Origin: an uncultured Pelagibacteraceae bacterium
GTDB lineage: Bacteria > Pseudomonadota > Alphaproteobacteria > Pelagibacterales > Pelagibacteraceae
Reading direction: 5' to 3'
NCBI GenBank assembly: GCA_902567495.1
Contig: CACFMO010000001.1
Coordinates: forward strand, 124,001-188,000
DNA: 64,000 nucleotides
Each line of letters begins with the position of its first letter. The stretch's first letter is position 1. The notes beneath the pieces are model-generated. The model searched no databases and was not told the DNA's origin. It was given only the letters and a program-made list of their open reading frames with translations. Shown here piece after piece: positions 38,304 through 46,951 of the stretch. The translations under genes were made by a program, and so were the position numbers.

Positions 38304-38339
38304 TGAGAATGATTATCACATAAGTGATAATGATTATCA
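38304..38339 (-). promoter_or_regulatory. Double Fur box upstream of fbpABC
   Basis: Two 15-base elements in the Fur 7-1-7 form: TGAGAATGATTATCA at 38304-38318 (one mismatch) and TGATAATGATTATCA at 38325-38339 (perfect inverted repeat TGATAAT-N-ATTATCA). Their centres are 21 bases apart, two helix turns, so two repressor dimers would bind the same face. They lie 14-49 bases before the fbpA ATG and indicate repression of iron uptake when iron is plentiful. No fur gene of the iron-sensing type is in the window. Confidence 0.85.
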
Positions 38340-38363
38340 ATGGCAAAAACGTCGCATACCTGA

Positions 38364-39266
38364 CTATTTTAGTAGGAATAGAGAATAATATTTTTGATTA
38401 TCTAACCAAACTCGCTCGGTGGTCCAACCTGTATTCAAAGCTAATCTTGTAAAGGATTTCACAGTAAATTTATTTGAAATCTCGACTAAAATTCTCTCTC
38501 TCTTTTTTAAAAAAAATCTTTTATTACCAATTTTAAAGTTTTGATTAATTTTACTTACTAAAAAACCGTGAATACATCTTAATTTAGTATTGTAATATCC
38601 ATGGTAATAAAAATCTTCAATATTTAGATTAGTTTTTTGTGTTCTATTTATAATATTGATTAAATTTAAACTAAATTTAGCTGTATACCCTTTTTTGTCA
38701 TTATATGCTTTATCAAGGGTATTTTTGTTTTTAATAAGATCAACACCAATGAATAAATAGTTATTTTTACTTATACTTTTTCTTAACTTTTTTAAAAAAT
38801 TAATTTCCTCTTTGTTGTAAAAATTACCAATAGAGGAACCTAGAAAAAAATACACTTTAGTTGTTTCTTTAAGATTGGGTATTTTAAATTGCTTAGAATA
38901 ATCGATTTTTTTGGGTTTTATTTTAATTTTTGGATATTGTTTTTTAAGTTTTTTTACTGACTTTTTTACATAATCTAACGATATATCGAGTGGAACATAA
39001 TATTTGACATCTTTATTAATTAATAATTTTATCTTATCTATAGCTCCGCTTCCAAGTTCAACATACGATAGCTTGCCATTAAACAGTTTAGGTATTTCTT
39101 TAGAAATTTTTTTCAGTATCTCTTTTTCTTTTCTTGTAGGATAATATTCTTTTTGTTTTGTGATTTTCTCAAAATATTTACTTCCCTGTAAATCATAATG
39201 ATACTTTGATGGAATTCTTTTGTTTTTTTTAGATAAACCGGTAATAAGGTCTTTTTTGAATGTCAT
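38364..39266 (-). CDS. egtD: L-histidine N-alpha-methyltransferase EgtD
   Basis: Trimethylates histidine to hercynine (histidine betaine), normally the first step to ergothioneine. The 300-residue protein has the EgtD features SKYHYDLQGSKYFEKIT near the N-terminus, YVELGSGAIDKIKLLI for SAM binding, FFLGSSIGNFYNKEE, and the C-terminal TGWTTERVWLDNQKYYSLFL. No egtB lies beside it. It follows proW by 37 bases and may belong to the proX-proW transcription unit. Confidence 0.9.
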   Translation of the reverse strand: MTFKKDLITGLSKKNKRIPSKYHYDLQGSKYFEKITKQKEYYPTRKEKEILKKISKEIPKLFNGKLSYVELGSGAIDKIKLLINKDVKYYVPLDISLDYVKKSVKKLKKQYPKIKIKPKKIDYSKQFKIPNLKETTKVYFFLGSSIGNFYNKEEINFLKKLRKSISKNNYLFIGVDLIKNKNTLDKAYNDKKGYTAKFSLNLINIINRTQKTNLNIEDFYYHGYYNTKLRCIHGFLVSKINQNFKIGNKRFFLKKRERILVEISNKFTVKSFTRLALNTGWTTERVWLDNQKYYSLFLLK

Positions 39267-39303
39267 TTTGTTAAATTAAAGATTTTAAATTTGATCGATA
39301 ATA

Positions 39304-40170
39304 TTACCTAGTTTTAATATTATCTTGTGGAACGATTTTTTGAGTTATTCTGTCTAAAACTATTGCTAATATTACGATACCTGTACCGCCAATTACTGCT
39401 GCACCAATATCTAATCTACCAAGGGCAACATAAACTGTTAAACCTAGACCACCAGCTCCAATTAGAGCTGCAATTACTACCATTGATAAAGCTAGCATTA
39501 ATGTTTGGTTTACTCCTGCCATAATAGTCTTAAGTGCAAGCGGTAATTCAATTCTGTGTAAAATTTTAAATTTTGACAATCCTAAACTAGCACCTGCTTC
39601 TTTAAATCCTTTACCTACTTGTCTTATTCCTAAATTTGTTAGCCTGATTACTGGTGGTAATGCAAATATAATAGTTGCTACCACTCCTGGTGTTAAACCA
39701 ACACCAAATAACATTACAACAGGTATAAGGTAAACAAAACTAGGTATGGTTTGCATTATGTCTAGTATAGGTCTTAAAATTATTTCGAATATTCTACTTC
39801 TGGACGCAGCAATACCTAATGGTATTCCAATAATCATACAAAAGATAACAGCAGTAAAAATCATAGCTAGTGTTGTCATAGTTTCTTTCCATAAATCAAC
39901 TAGATCAATAGCGATTAAGCTTAGAGCTGCAAAAAAAGCAAATTTTACTCCGTTAGTTTTCCAGGCAAAAAAAATAAAAATTAAAATGACAATTGGAAAG
40001 GGTATCCAATTAAATAGAGTATCTAATCCTTCGAGAGTAGCATCAATGGGTGCGGCTAACTTCTTAAAGAGCGGCCGTTGTGTAAACAGCCACTCTTTAA
40101 TATTTCTTTCAATCCATTCTGCTATTGGAATGTAGATTTCGTAGTCAGAAGGTGCAAGTTTTAAGTTCAC
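39304..40170 (-). CDS. proW: Betaine/osmolyte ABC transporter permease (ProW-like)
   Basis: Permease of a quaternary-amine importer. The 288-residue protein has an N-terminal extension with WIERNIKEWLFTQRPLFKKL and then the ProW core: GIPLGIAASRS, TIPSFVYLIPVVMLFG, and the EAA loop GKGFKEAGASLGLSKFKI. The start is a GTG (40168-40170). It follows proX by 18 bases. The expected ATPase gene proV is not next to it nor anywhere in the window. Confidence 0.93.
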   Translation of the reverse strand: MNLKLAPSDYEIYIPIAEWIERNIKEWLFTQRPLFKKLAAPIDATLEGLDTLFNWIPFPIVILIFIFFAWKTNGVKFAFFAALSLIAIDLVDLWKETMTTLAMIFTAVIFCMIIGIPLGIAASRSRIFEIILRPILDIMQTIPSFVYLIPVVMLFGVGLTPGVVATIIFALPPVIRLTNLGIRQVGKGFKEAGASLGLSKFKILHRIELPLALKTIMAGVNQTLMLALSMVVIAALIGAGGLGLTVYVALGRLDIGAAVIGGTGIVILAIVLDRITQKIVPQDNIKTR

Positions 40171-40188
40171 TGAACTTATAATTGCAAC

Positions 40189-41130
40189 TTATTTAATCCA
40201 ACTATTGAAAGTACTTTGGTTAGCTTTGATCCATTCAGCAGCATGCTTTTTGATTGCTCTTTCGCTTTTCTCGCCCGCATTCATTTTCATGTTTTGAGCA
40301 GCAATATCAGCTAGAGGAATTGATGCTTTTTTAAGCATCTTCTCTATATCTTTATTTGCCTTTAAGAAATCTGCGTTAGCAGCTGGTCTGATGTCATCAG
40401 CACCAAAACCCATATTAATTTTAGATTTTGTTGCATTATCTACGCTAACTTTTTTAGTAGCGCTGTAAGGAACTTCTATCCAAACAACGTCCTGTCCAAG
40501 TTTTAAAGCACCAACAGTCCAATTCGGAGTCCATGTATAAAATAATACTGGTTTTCCGTTTTTGTATTTAGCAACTACATCAGCCATTGAAGCAGAGTAG
40601 TCAGCTTTTACTGGATTAATAAAATCACCTAAGCCTAGTTCAGCAAAGTGTTTTGTAATTTGCTTTTCGCAACCCCAACCTGGAGGGCAAGCAACCATGT
40701 CTGCTTTGCCATCGCCATTAGAGTCCCATGCTTTAGCATTATTTTTAATATCCATTACGCTTTTGATTCCATACTTGTCAGCTGATTTTTTATCAACTAG
40801 ATAGCCTTGTAATCCGCCTTTTTTCATCACGTAACCAACGGTTTTAACTTTTCCTTTGGCTTCTTTGATGTAACCATCGTGAGTTCCAAACCATCCATTA
40901 ACCCATAGGTCTAGATCTCCCGCAGCTGCAGCTACGTAAAATACTGAAGGTTTGATAGCTTTAGGTTCAGTTACTGTGTGTCCCATCGCTTCCAAAGCTT
41001 GTTTGTATATTTCAGCTTGGAAATAACCAGTATCCCAGTTTGCTTTTGCCATTTTAACTTCTGCAGCATTAGCAGCGTTTGTGATAGTGATCGAAGTAAA
41101 CAGAGCAACTATTAACTTAAATAGTCTCAT
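40189..41130 (-). CDS. proX: Betaine/osmolyte substrate-binding protein (ProX-like)
   Basis: Periplasmic receptor for glycine betaine or a related quaternary amine. The 313-residue protein has a signal peptide (cleavage near residue 22, ANA-AE) and close resemblance to E. coli ProX: LWVNGWFGTHD, YLVDKKSADKYGI, DSNGDGKADM, CPPGWGCE and FYTWTPNWT. The Trp residues in these segments form the aromatic box for the trimethylammonium group in ProX. A strong ribosome-binding site (GGGGGA) precedes the ATG. Confidence 0.95.
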   Translation of the reverse strand: MRLFKLIVALFTSITITNAANAAEVKMAKANWDTGYFQAEIYKQALEAMGHTVTEPKAIKPSVFYVAAAAGDLDLWVNGWFGTHDGYIKEAKGKVKTVGYVMKKGGLQGYLVDKKSADKYGIKSVMDIKNNAKAWDSNGDGKADMVACPPGWGCEKQITKHFAELGLGDFINPVKADYSASMADVVAKYKNGKPVLFYTWTPNWTVGALKLGQDVVWIEVPYSATKKVSVDNATKSKINMGFGADDIRPAANADFLKANKDIEKMLKKASIPLADIAAQNMKMNAGEKSERAIKKHAAEWIKANQSTFNSWIK

Positions 41131-41253
41131 TTTTCCCCCTTAATTATTAATTAATAATTGCGAAAAACTAGCATGTATAAAAAGTTAATGTAACCGGAAC
41201 ACAACTAAAAAGTGAATCTTATATGTAAGTAAAATAAGGGTTTTTTGAAGAAA

Positions 41254-41658
41254 TTATTGTTTTAATTTACAATCTTTACATAAACCAAAAAATTCTAAAT
41301 TATATTTCTTATATTTCATTCCAGAATTATCTACAAAATTACTTAAATATTTTGAAAGTTTGGTATTTTTAATTTCTTTAACGTGCTCACAATTATTGCA
41401 AATCGAAAATGCTGTTGCTTTTGAAATTTCACAATCAGAATTTTTACAAGCAATAAAAGCATTTTTGCTTTCGATTTTATGTATTTTTCCTATTTCAATA
41501 AGCTTTTCTAAAGCTCTGTAAACCTGGAGGGGTGCTTTAATTCCCCTTTTTTGAACGTTATAAAGTATTGAATAAGCTTTAAGTGGTCCTTTTGCCTTTT
41601 CAATTATATTAAGAACAATTTGTTGGTTTTTCGATAGCTGTTCTTGTTTCTGAGTCAT
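41254..41658 (-). CDS. zur: Zinc uptake repressor (Fur family, Zur-like)
   Basis: A 134-residue Fur-family repressor. N-terminal winged helix about 5-70, with APLQVYRALEKLIEIGKIHKIES, then a dimerisation part with metal-binding Cys pairs in CNNCEH and FGLCKDCK (structural zinc site). Lying 22 bases after znuB and near the znuA/znuC operator, it is the zinc sensor rather than an iron sensor. Start at ATG 41656-41658. Confidence 0.9.
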   Translation of the reverse strand: MTQKQEQLSKNQQIVLNIIEKAKGPLKAYSILYNVQKRGIKAPLQVYRALEKLIEIGKIHKIESKNAFIACKNSDCEISKATAFSICNNCEHVKEIKNTKLSKYLSNFVDNSGMKYKKYNLEFFGLCKDCKLKQ

Positions 41659-41680
41659 AAATTATTTTAACACTTTCATT

Positions 41681-42484
41681 TTACTTTTTCAAATCTGAAA
41701 CTTTTTTAAATTTTATTAGTGATAATATAAATAATAATAATGTAGCAGTTATAATTGATGGTCCTGAAGCTGAATTAATTTTCAATGATGTGAACAAACC
41801 AACTAAAACAGATATCAATCCAAATACTACTGAAAAAATAACCATCTGTTTAGGATTATTAGAAACATTTCTTGCAGTTGCAGCAGGAATAATAAGCATG
41901 CCGGTTATCAAAAGGAGTCCTACAATTTTAATTGAGATGGCAATAAGAGCTGCAGTTAAAATTGTAAAAATTGCATTAAATTTATCTGGTTTCATACCTT
42001 CAGCTTCTGATAATTCATAATTCACCGTTGATGCAAATAATGGCTTCCAGATTAATTTAAGAACAATTAGTATTAAACCTCCACCAAGCCAAATAACCAA
42101 TAAATCATTTTGATTTACAGCTAAAATGTCTCCAAATAACAAGGCCATTACATCAAATCTAATTGAAGTTAAAAAACCTATAACTACAAGTCCAACAGCT
42201 AATGAGGCATGAGCTAATAGACCTAATAAAGCATCATTTGGTAATTTTGTTTTCTTTTGTAATTGTAATAACAAAATTGCTAAGACCGCAGAGATTATAA
42301 AAACTGAAAACGCAATATTAATTTCAAAAAATAAAGCCATGGTAACACCTAATAGTGCTGAATGAGCCAATGTACCCGCAAAAAAAGACAATCTCCTCCA
42401 AACTACAAAGCATCCAAGCGGTCCTGTTACAAGTGAGATTCCTATCCCCGCTATCAGTGCTCTAGTAAAAAAATCATCAAACAT
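41681..42484 (-). CDS. znuB: Zinc ABC transporter permease ZnuB
   Basis: A 267-residue ABC-3 family permease with about 8 helices. Typical segments are GPLGCFVVWRRLSFFAGTLAHSAL (about residues 20-44, viewed as two pieces GPLGCFVVWRR and FFAGTLAHSALLG) and LLITGMLIIPAATARN. It lies 2 bases after znuC, and zur follows it. Confidence 0.95.
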   Translation of the reverse strand: MFDDFFTRALIAGIGISLVTGPLGCFVVWRRLSFFAGTLAHSALLGVTMALFFEINIAFSVFIISAVLAILLLQLQKKTKLPNDALLGLLAHASLAVGLVVIGFLTSIRFDVMALLFGDILAVNQNDLLVIWLGGGLILIVLKLIWKPLFASTVNYELSEAEGMKPDKFNAIFTILTAALIAISIKIVGLLLITGMLIIPAATARNVSNNPKQMVIFSVVFGLISVLVGLFTSLKINSASGPSIITATLLLFILSLIKFKKVSDLKK

Positions 42485-42486
42485 AA

Positions 42487-43239
42487 TTATTTTTTTGGAT
42501 CTATTGATCCATCTGCTGAGTGTGAATGATCGTGTTCGTGTTCATATAAAGATAATATATTTGAAGCTCTGTCCCCAAATAACTCTTTATATTTTTCATC
42601 TTTAACTACTGTGTGAGGTTTCCCTGAACAACATACATGTCCATTTAAACATATAACAAAGTCTGTTGCTGACATTACAACATGAAGATCATGTGAAATT
42701 AAAAGAATTCCACAATTTAATTTTTCTGATATTTTTTTAATTAATTCATACAATGCAATTTCACCTTTAAAATCAACGCCTTGTACTGGTTCATCTAATA
42801 CTAAAAGTTCAGGTTTTTTTGCAATAGCTCTTGCTATTAAAACTCTTTGAAATTCACCGCCAGATAAATTACTCAAGCTTTTATTTTTTAAATGATCAAC
42901 CCCTGTTAAATTTAAAGCAACGTTAATTTGATCATTTTTTAAATCTTCAGTTAACGACATAAAATCAATTACTCTAATAGGAAGCGTCCAATCTACTGAA
43001 ACTTTTTGTGGTACATAACCTATTCTTTCAGTAAATCTTCTTACTCTACCTTCTATTTTTTTATAAATACCTAGAGCAATTTTCGCTGTGGTCGACTTGC
43101 CTGATCCATTGGGGCCAATTAAAGTAACTATTTCACCTTGTTTTATTTCTAATGAAACTTCTTTTATTAATGCTTTGTCATTTAAATAAAAGCTAGCGTT
43201 TTCCACTTTTAAGAGAATTTTTTTATTTTTATTTTCCAT
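42487..43239 (-). CDS. znuC: Zinc ABC transporter ATPase ZnuC
   Basis: A 250-residue ATPase with Walker A LIGPNGSGKST, signature LSGGEFQR, Walker B LLVLDEPVQGVD, and a His/Asp-rich C-terminal tail (YEHEHDHSHSADG) that could hold zinc. The frame can be opened from a TTG at 43260, but ATG 43237-43239 (MENKNKK) is preferred because the longer form would run into the operator region. Divergent from znuA. Confidence 0.95.
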   Translation of the reverse strand: MENKNKKILLKVENASFYLNDKALIKEVSLEIKQGEIVTLIGPNGSGKSTTAKIALGIYKKIEGRVRRFTERIGYVPQKVSVDWTLPIRVIDFMSLTEDLKNDQINVALNLTGVDHLKNKSLSNLSGGEFQRVLIARAIAKKPELLVLDEPVQGVDFKGEIALYELIKKISEKLNCGILLISHDLHVVMSATDFVICLNGHVCCSGKPHTVVKDEKYKELFGDRASNILSLYEHEHDHSHSADGSIDPKK

Positions 43240-43263
43240 AATAAAACTCTTGATTAACAAAAT

Positions 43264-43293
43264 GTAATATTATAACAAACGTTATATTATAAC
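43264..43293. promoter_or_regulatory. Double Zur operator between znuC and znuA
   Basis: Two related palindromes fill the 69-base divergent gap: GTAATATTATAAC (43264-43276, near-perfect) and GTTATATTATAAC (43281-43293, perfect, GTTATA-N-TATAAC). Their centres are 17 bases apart. They differ in sequence from the Fur boxes at 38304-38339. By position they should serve both znuC-znuB-zur and znuA, repressed by Zur with zinc. Confidence 0.8.
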
Positions 43294-43308
43294 AAATTAA
43301 GGAGCAAC

Positions 43309-44370
43309 ATGAAACGAACCCTATTTATTACATTATTTTTATCTATATTTTCTTTTAACAGCACAGTGTCTGCAGACGTTAAAGTAGTTACTTCGATTAA
43401 GCCAATACATTCTTTGGCTGCATACGTAATGGATGGTGTTGGAAAACCTAATGTAATAGTAGATGGTTATAATTCACCACACGGTTTTAGCTTAAAACCA
43501 TCACATGCAAAAATGATTGAAAACGCTGATCTAATTATTTGGGTTGGTGAAGATTTAGAAGCATTTTTAGAAAAACCATTAGATTCAATTGCAAAAAAAG
43601 CAACAAAAGTAGAATTAATGGATTTAAAAGGAATTAAAAAATTAAAATTTAGAGAAAAAAATATTTTCGAAGGTCATGATGATCATGGACATAAAGAAGA
43701 TAAGCACGATGATCATGGACATAAAAAAGATAAACATGACGATCATGGACATAAAAAAGATAAACATGACGATCATGGTCACAAAGAGCACAAAGAGCAT
43801 GGACACAAAGAGGATAAACACAAAGAGGATAAACATGATGATCACGGTCACGAGGGACATGCTCACGGAGAACACGATCCGCACATTTGGTTAGACCCAA
43901 TGAACGCCAAAGTGATTATTAAAGAAATTACAAATCAATTAGTTAAGCTTGATTCAGCAAACAGCGCAAAATACAAAGCTAATTCTAGAGAAGCTATTTC
44001 TGATATAGACGCGTTAACAAAATCCATCAAAAAAGACTTAAATAAAAATTCAAGAGTTGTAGTTTTCCATGATGCTTATCAATATTTTGAAAATAGATTT
44101 GGAATTAAAATTCTTGGGGCGTTAACTGTTAATACAGATGTATTACCTGGTGCTGAACAATTAGCTGAAATTAGAGAAGTTATTGAACATGAAAAAGTTA
44201 ATTGTATTTTTTCAGAACCACAGTTTAATCCATCAATTATAAAAACAATTGCAAAGGATACAAATATTAAAACTGGTGTGTTAGATCCTCTGGGAGCAAC
44301 CCTAGACAAAGGTAAAGGCATGTATTCTGAACTACTTAAGAATATGTCTTCGTCCTTTAAAGGCTGCTAA
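43309..44370 (+). CDS. znuA: Zinc ABC transporter substrate-binding protein ZnuA
   Basis: Periplasmic zinc receptor. The 353-residue protein has a signal peptide (cleavage near residue 22, VSA-DV), a cluster A-I fold with zinc ligands in [23 protein letters not shown] and FHDAYQYF, and an exceptionally long His/Asp/Lys-rich loop (about residues 122-190) made of repeated HDDHGHKxDK units. ZnuA proteins often have such a metal-collecting loop; here it is long and regular. GGAG lies just before ATG 43309. Its stop overlaps the next gene tail-to-tail. Confidence 0.96.
   Translation: MKRTLFITLFLSIFSFNSTVSADVKVVTSIKPIHSLAAYVMDGVGKPNVIVDGYNSPHGFSLKPSHAKMIENADLIIWVGEDLEAFLEKPLDSIAKKATKVELMDLKGIKKLKFREKNIFEGHDDHGHKEDKHDDHGHKKDKHDDHGHKKDKHDDHGHKEHKEHGHKEDKHKEDKHDDHGHEGHAHGEHDPHIWLDPMNAKVIIKEITNQLVKLDSANSAKYKANSREAISDIDALTKSIKKDLNKNSRVVVFHDAYQYFENRFGIKILGALTVNTDVLPGAEQLAEIREVIEHEKVNCIFSEPQFNPSIIKTIAKDTNIKTGVLDPLGATLDKGKGMYSELLKNMSSSFKGC
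43675..43860 (+). repeat. In-frame tandem repeat in znuA (30-base unit)
   Basis: At least three near-identical 30-base copies (43681-43710, 43711-43740, 43741-43770) encode the ten-residue HDDHGHKxDK unit, with degenerate copies continuing to about 43860. The last clean copies differ by few bases, so the array looks recently expanded. It is a coding minisatellite, likely to vary in copy number. Confidence 0.85.
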
Positions 44371-45422
44371 TTTTTGATCCTATTTTTATTTGAATCAAAG
44401 AAATAAACATTTTCTTTAGAGAATGATATTTGGGAATGATTTTTATCTATATTGCTTGAAGTTTTTATTCTAAACTCTTCACCATCTACAGACGAGTATA
44501 TAATCTTATCAAATCCAAGATTTTCTATAAGATCAATCTTAATCTTGGCTTTTATATCTTGAGAATTATCAGCCTTAATATGTTCAGGTCTAATTCCAAG
44601 ATAAATATCATCATTAAATTTATAACCATTAAACTGGATATCGCTGTTAAAAATATTAATTGTATTTCCGTTTTTAATTTTTCCTTTATCAATTTTTAAA
44701 ATATTCATTCTCGGTGACCCTATAAATTCTGCTACAAAAATATTATTTGGATTGTTATATATTTCATCTGGTGATCCATATTGCTCCATTACTCCTTGGT
44801 TTAAAATAACAATCTTATCAGCTAGAGTCATGGCCTCTACTTGATCGTGTGTAACATAAATCATATTCGTACTAAGTTTTTTATGAAGTTTTGAAATTTC
44901 TACACGCATTTCTGATCTTAAAGCAGCATCAAGATTTGAAAGCGGTTCATCGAACAAAAACAATTTAGGGTTTCTCGTTATTGCGCGTCCTATTGCTACT
45001 CTTTGTCGTTGTCCACCAGAAAGTTGTCTTGGTTTTCTCTCAAGAAGATCTTCAATCTGAAGAGTTTTTGCTGCATCTTTTACCTTTTTATCTATTTCGT
45101 TTTTATCAAGCTTTTCATTTTTCAATCCGAATGACATATTTTCGTAAACATTCATGTGCGGGTATAAAGCATATGATTGAAAAACCATTGCAATTCCTCT
45201 TTTTGATGGAATTAAATTATTAATTATTTTTTTATCTAAATGTATTTCACCTTCATCAACTGACTCTAAACCAGAAATCATTCTTAGTAGTGTCGACTTT
45301 CCACATCCTGATGGACCTACTAAAACAATAAATTCGCCGTGATTAATTTTAATGTTAAATTTGTCTATGACCTTGTTTGCACCAAAGGATTTTTCAATAT
45401 TTTTTAATTCGATAGTAGCCAT
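44367..45422 (-). CDS. Carbohydrate ABC transporter ATPase (UgpC/MsmK/MalK type)
   Basis: A 351-residue ATPase of the CUT1 (di-/oligosaccharide and polyol) group. Walker [11 protein letters not shown], signature LSGGQRQR, Walker [13 protein letters not shown], the switch His in [14 protein letters not shown], and C-terminal OB/TOBE domains with YLGIRPEHI. It is divergent from the binding-protein and permease genes and should energise them; such ATPases can also serve several transporters. Confidence 0.93.
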   Translation of the reverse strand: MATIELKNIEKSFGANKVIDKFNIKINHGEFIVLVGPSGCGKSTLLRMISGLESVDEGEIHLDKKIINNLIPSKRGIAMVFQSYALYPHMNVYENMSFGLKNEKLDKNEIDKKVKDAAKTLQIEDLLERKPRQLSGGQRQRVAIGRAITRNPKLFLFDEPLSNLDAALRSEMRVEISKLHKKLSTNMIYVTHDQVEAMTLADKIVILNQGVMEQYGSPDEIYNNPNNIFVAEFIGSPRMNILKIDKGKIKNGNTINIFNSDIQFNGYKFNDDIYLGIRPEHIKADNSQDIKAKIKIDLIENLGFDKIIYSSVDGEEFRIKTSSNIDKNHSQISFSKENVYFFDSNKNRIKN

Positions 45423-45536
45423 ACAACTTCTGGTTTAACTTTAGATTTTAATTTTTATTTATACTTAAAAATTAAAGTAATAGAAAAATTCGATAGCATC
45501 TATAATTTTTTTAAAGGGTTTTCATTCTCGACAGAT

Positions 45537-45564
45537 TTGGTAGGTTTTCTCGTTTATATATAAA
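45537..45564 (+). promoter_or_regulatory. Possible promoter of the carbohydrate ABC operon
   Basis: TTGGTA (45537-45542) and TATAAA (45559-45564), spacer 16, lie 16 bases before the start codon at 45581, preceded by a strong AGGGGGATAA ribosome-binding site. The rest of the 158-base divergent gap (45423-45580) shows no gene. Confidence 0.4.
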
Positions 45565-45580
45565 ATTATTAGGGGGATAA

Positions 45581-46903
45581 ATGAAAAAAGTAATAATTTA
45601 TCTTTTTGCTTTGGTATTTTTGGCAAACTCGAGTTATGCCGGAATTACATTTTGGACGACTGAAGTACAGCCGGCTAGAATGGAAAAGCAGAAAGAAATG
45701 GCTAAAGCTTTTGAAGCCAAGTCAGGTATTAGCGTAGAAGTAATTCCTGTTGAAGAAAAAGATCTTGGAAAAAGAGCCACAGCTGCAGCAGCTGCAGGTG
45801 ATCTACCTGATGTGATCTATCATACACTTCAGTACGTATTACCATGGGCAGAAGCTGGGATATTAGATGTTAATGCTAACAACGCAGTTGTTAAATCTTT
45901 GGGCAAAGATACTTTTGCTCCAGGTGCACTTAACATGGCAAAAAAAGGTGGAAAGATCGCTGCCGTACCAGTTGATGGCTGGACACAGATGGTTGTTTAC
46001 AGAAAAGATTTATTCAAAGAATTTAATCTTCAACCACCAACAAATTATGAAAACATTTCTAAAGCTGTAAAAGCTTTATCTAATGCTGACAGATTTGGTT
46101 TCGTTGCCGCTACTAAAACAGATGAAAACTTTATGAGCCAAGTACTAGAACATGTGCTTTTAGCTAATGGAGTTAATTTTGTTAAAAAAGGTGGAACAAG
46201 AAAACAAGGTAAAGAACTTAAAAATGCTTTAATATTTTACAAAGAGCTTGCTAAAGCGAGCCCTCCAGGAGAATTATTCTGGAAGCAATCTAGAGCACTT
46301 TACTTTGCTGGTAAAACACCAATGATTATTTGGTCACCATTTATTATGGATGAATTAGCTGGTCTTAGAGACTCTGCTCCACCAACAATAAATAGCGATC
46401 CTACATCACCAGAACTAGCATCAAAGACTGGATTTATTACGAACTTTAGTGGTCCAGATAATAAAAAAGGTGCTGCTTGGGCTGATGTTAGATACTTTGG
46501 TATTACTGCTGATGCTGATACTGATGAAGCTAAAAAATTCATCGAATACTCAATGGATGAAGGTTACACAGCTACATTATCTATCGCACCAGAAGGTAAA
46601 TTTCCTGTAAGAAGAGGAAATGCTAGTGATCCGGCTGCGTTTACAAAAGCTTGGAGTAAGCTTCCAGTTGGTGTTGATAGAAAGAAACCTTTAACAGAAC
46701 TTTATTCTGGTGATGTTATTAATAACATTGTAGCAGGTTTAGATACTGCTAACAGATGGGGTGTTAAAGAAGGTGAACTTTCTAGAGCATCAAAAATCAT
46801 CAATGCACAATTCTTAAATAGAATCACAAGAGAATTTATTGATGATCAAATTTCAGCAGATGAAGCAGTTGATAAAATCAACGCTGAATTAGCTAAATTT
46901 TAG
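45581..46903 (+). CDS. Carbohydrate/osmolyte ABC transporter substrate-binding protein (CUT1 type)
   Basis: A 440-residue periplasmic receptor (signal peptide to about residue 20, SYA-GI). The pattern ITFWTTEVQPARMEKQKEMA, then FEAKSGISVEVIPVEEKDL and AGDLPDVIYHTLQ, is that of extracellular solute-binding family 1, used for maltose-like sugars, glycerol phosphate and glucosylglycerol. Downstream enzyme content suggests a glycosylated glycerol or glycerate as ligand. A hairpin follows the gene directly, as expected for a receptor made in excess. Confidence 0.92.
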   Translation: MKKVIIYLFALVFLANSSYAGITFWTTEVQPARMEKQKEMAKAFEAKSGISVEVIPVEEKDLGKRATAAAAAGDLPDVIYHTLQYVLPWAEAGILDVNANNAVVKSLGKDTFAPGALNMAKKGGKIAAVPVDGWTQMVVYRKDLFKEFNLQPPTNYENISKAVKALSNADRFGFVAATKTDENFMSQVLEHVLLANGVNFVKKGGTRKQGKELKNALIFYKELAKASPPGELFWKQSRALYFAGKTPMIIWSPFIMDELAGLRDSAPPTINSDPTSPELASKTGFITNFSGPDNKKGAAWADVRYFGITADADTDEAKKFIEYSMDEGYTATLSIAPEGKFPVRRGNASDPAAFTKAWSKLPVGVDRKKPLTELYSGDVINNIVAGLDTANRWGVKEGELSRASKIINAQFLNRITREFIDDQISADEAVDKINAELAKF

Positions 46904-46916
46904 TAAAAATATTTTT

Positions 46917-46950
46917 AAAAAGCGGGTAATATAATATTATCCGCTTTTTA
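46917..46950 (+). terminator. Attenuator hairpin between binding protein and first permease
   Basis: AAAAAGCGG pairs with CCGCTTTTT, extended by TAATA/TATTA, followed by TTTTTATA. It has terminator form but ends only one base before the ATG of the permease gene at 46952, so it also occupies the place where a ribosome-binding site should be. Likely lowers permease expression relative to the receptor. Confidence 0.85.
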
Positions 46951-46951
46951 T

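Noticed and set aside
43240..43260. TTG start giving a longer ZnuC
   Set aside because: The extension (MLIKSFI) is not family-like and runs into the operator region; ATG at 43237-43239 fits.
43675..43860. Possible CRISPR-like array
   Set aside because: The units are contiguous, in frame and code for a metal-binding loop; there are no unique spacers and no cas genes.
43642..43900. Open frames on both strands across the znuA His-rich repeat
   Set aside because: They are by-products of the 30-base repeat unit, which lacks stops in several frames; the znuA frame explains the region.
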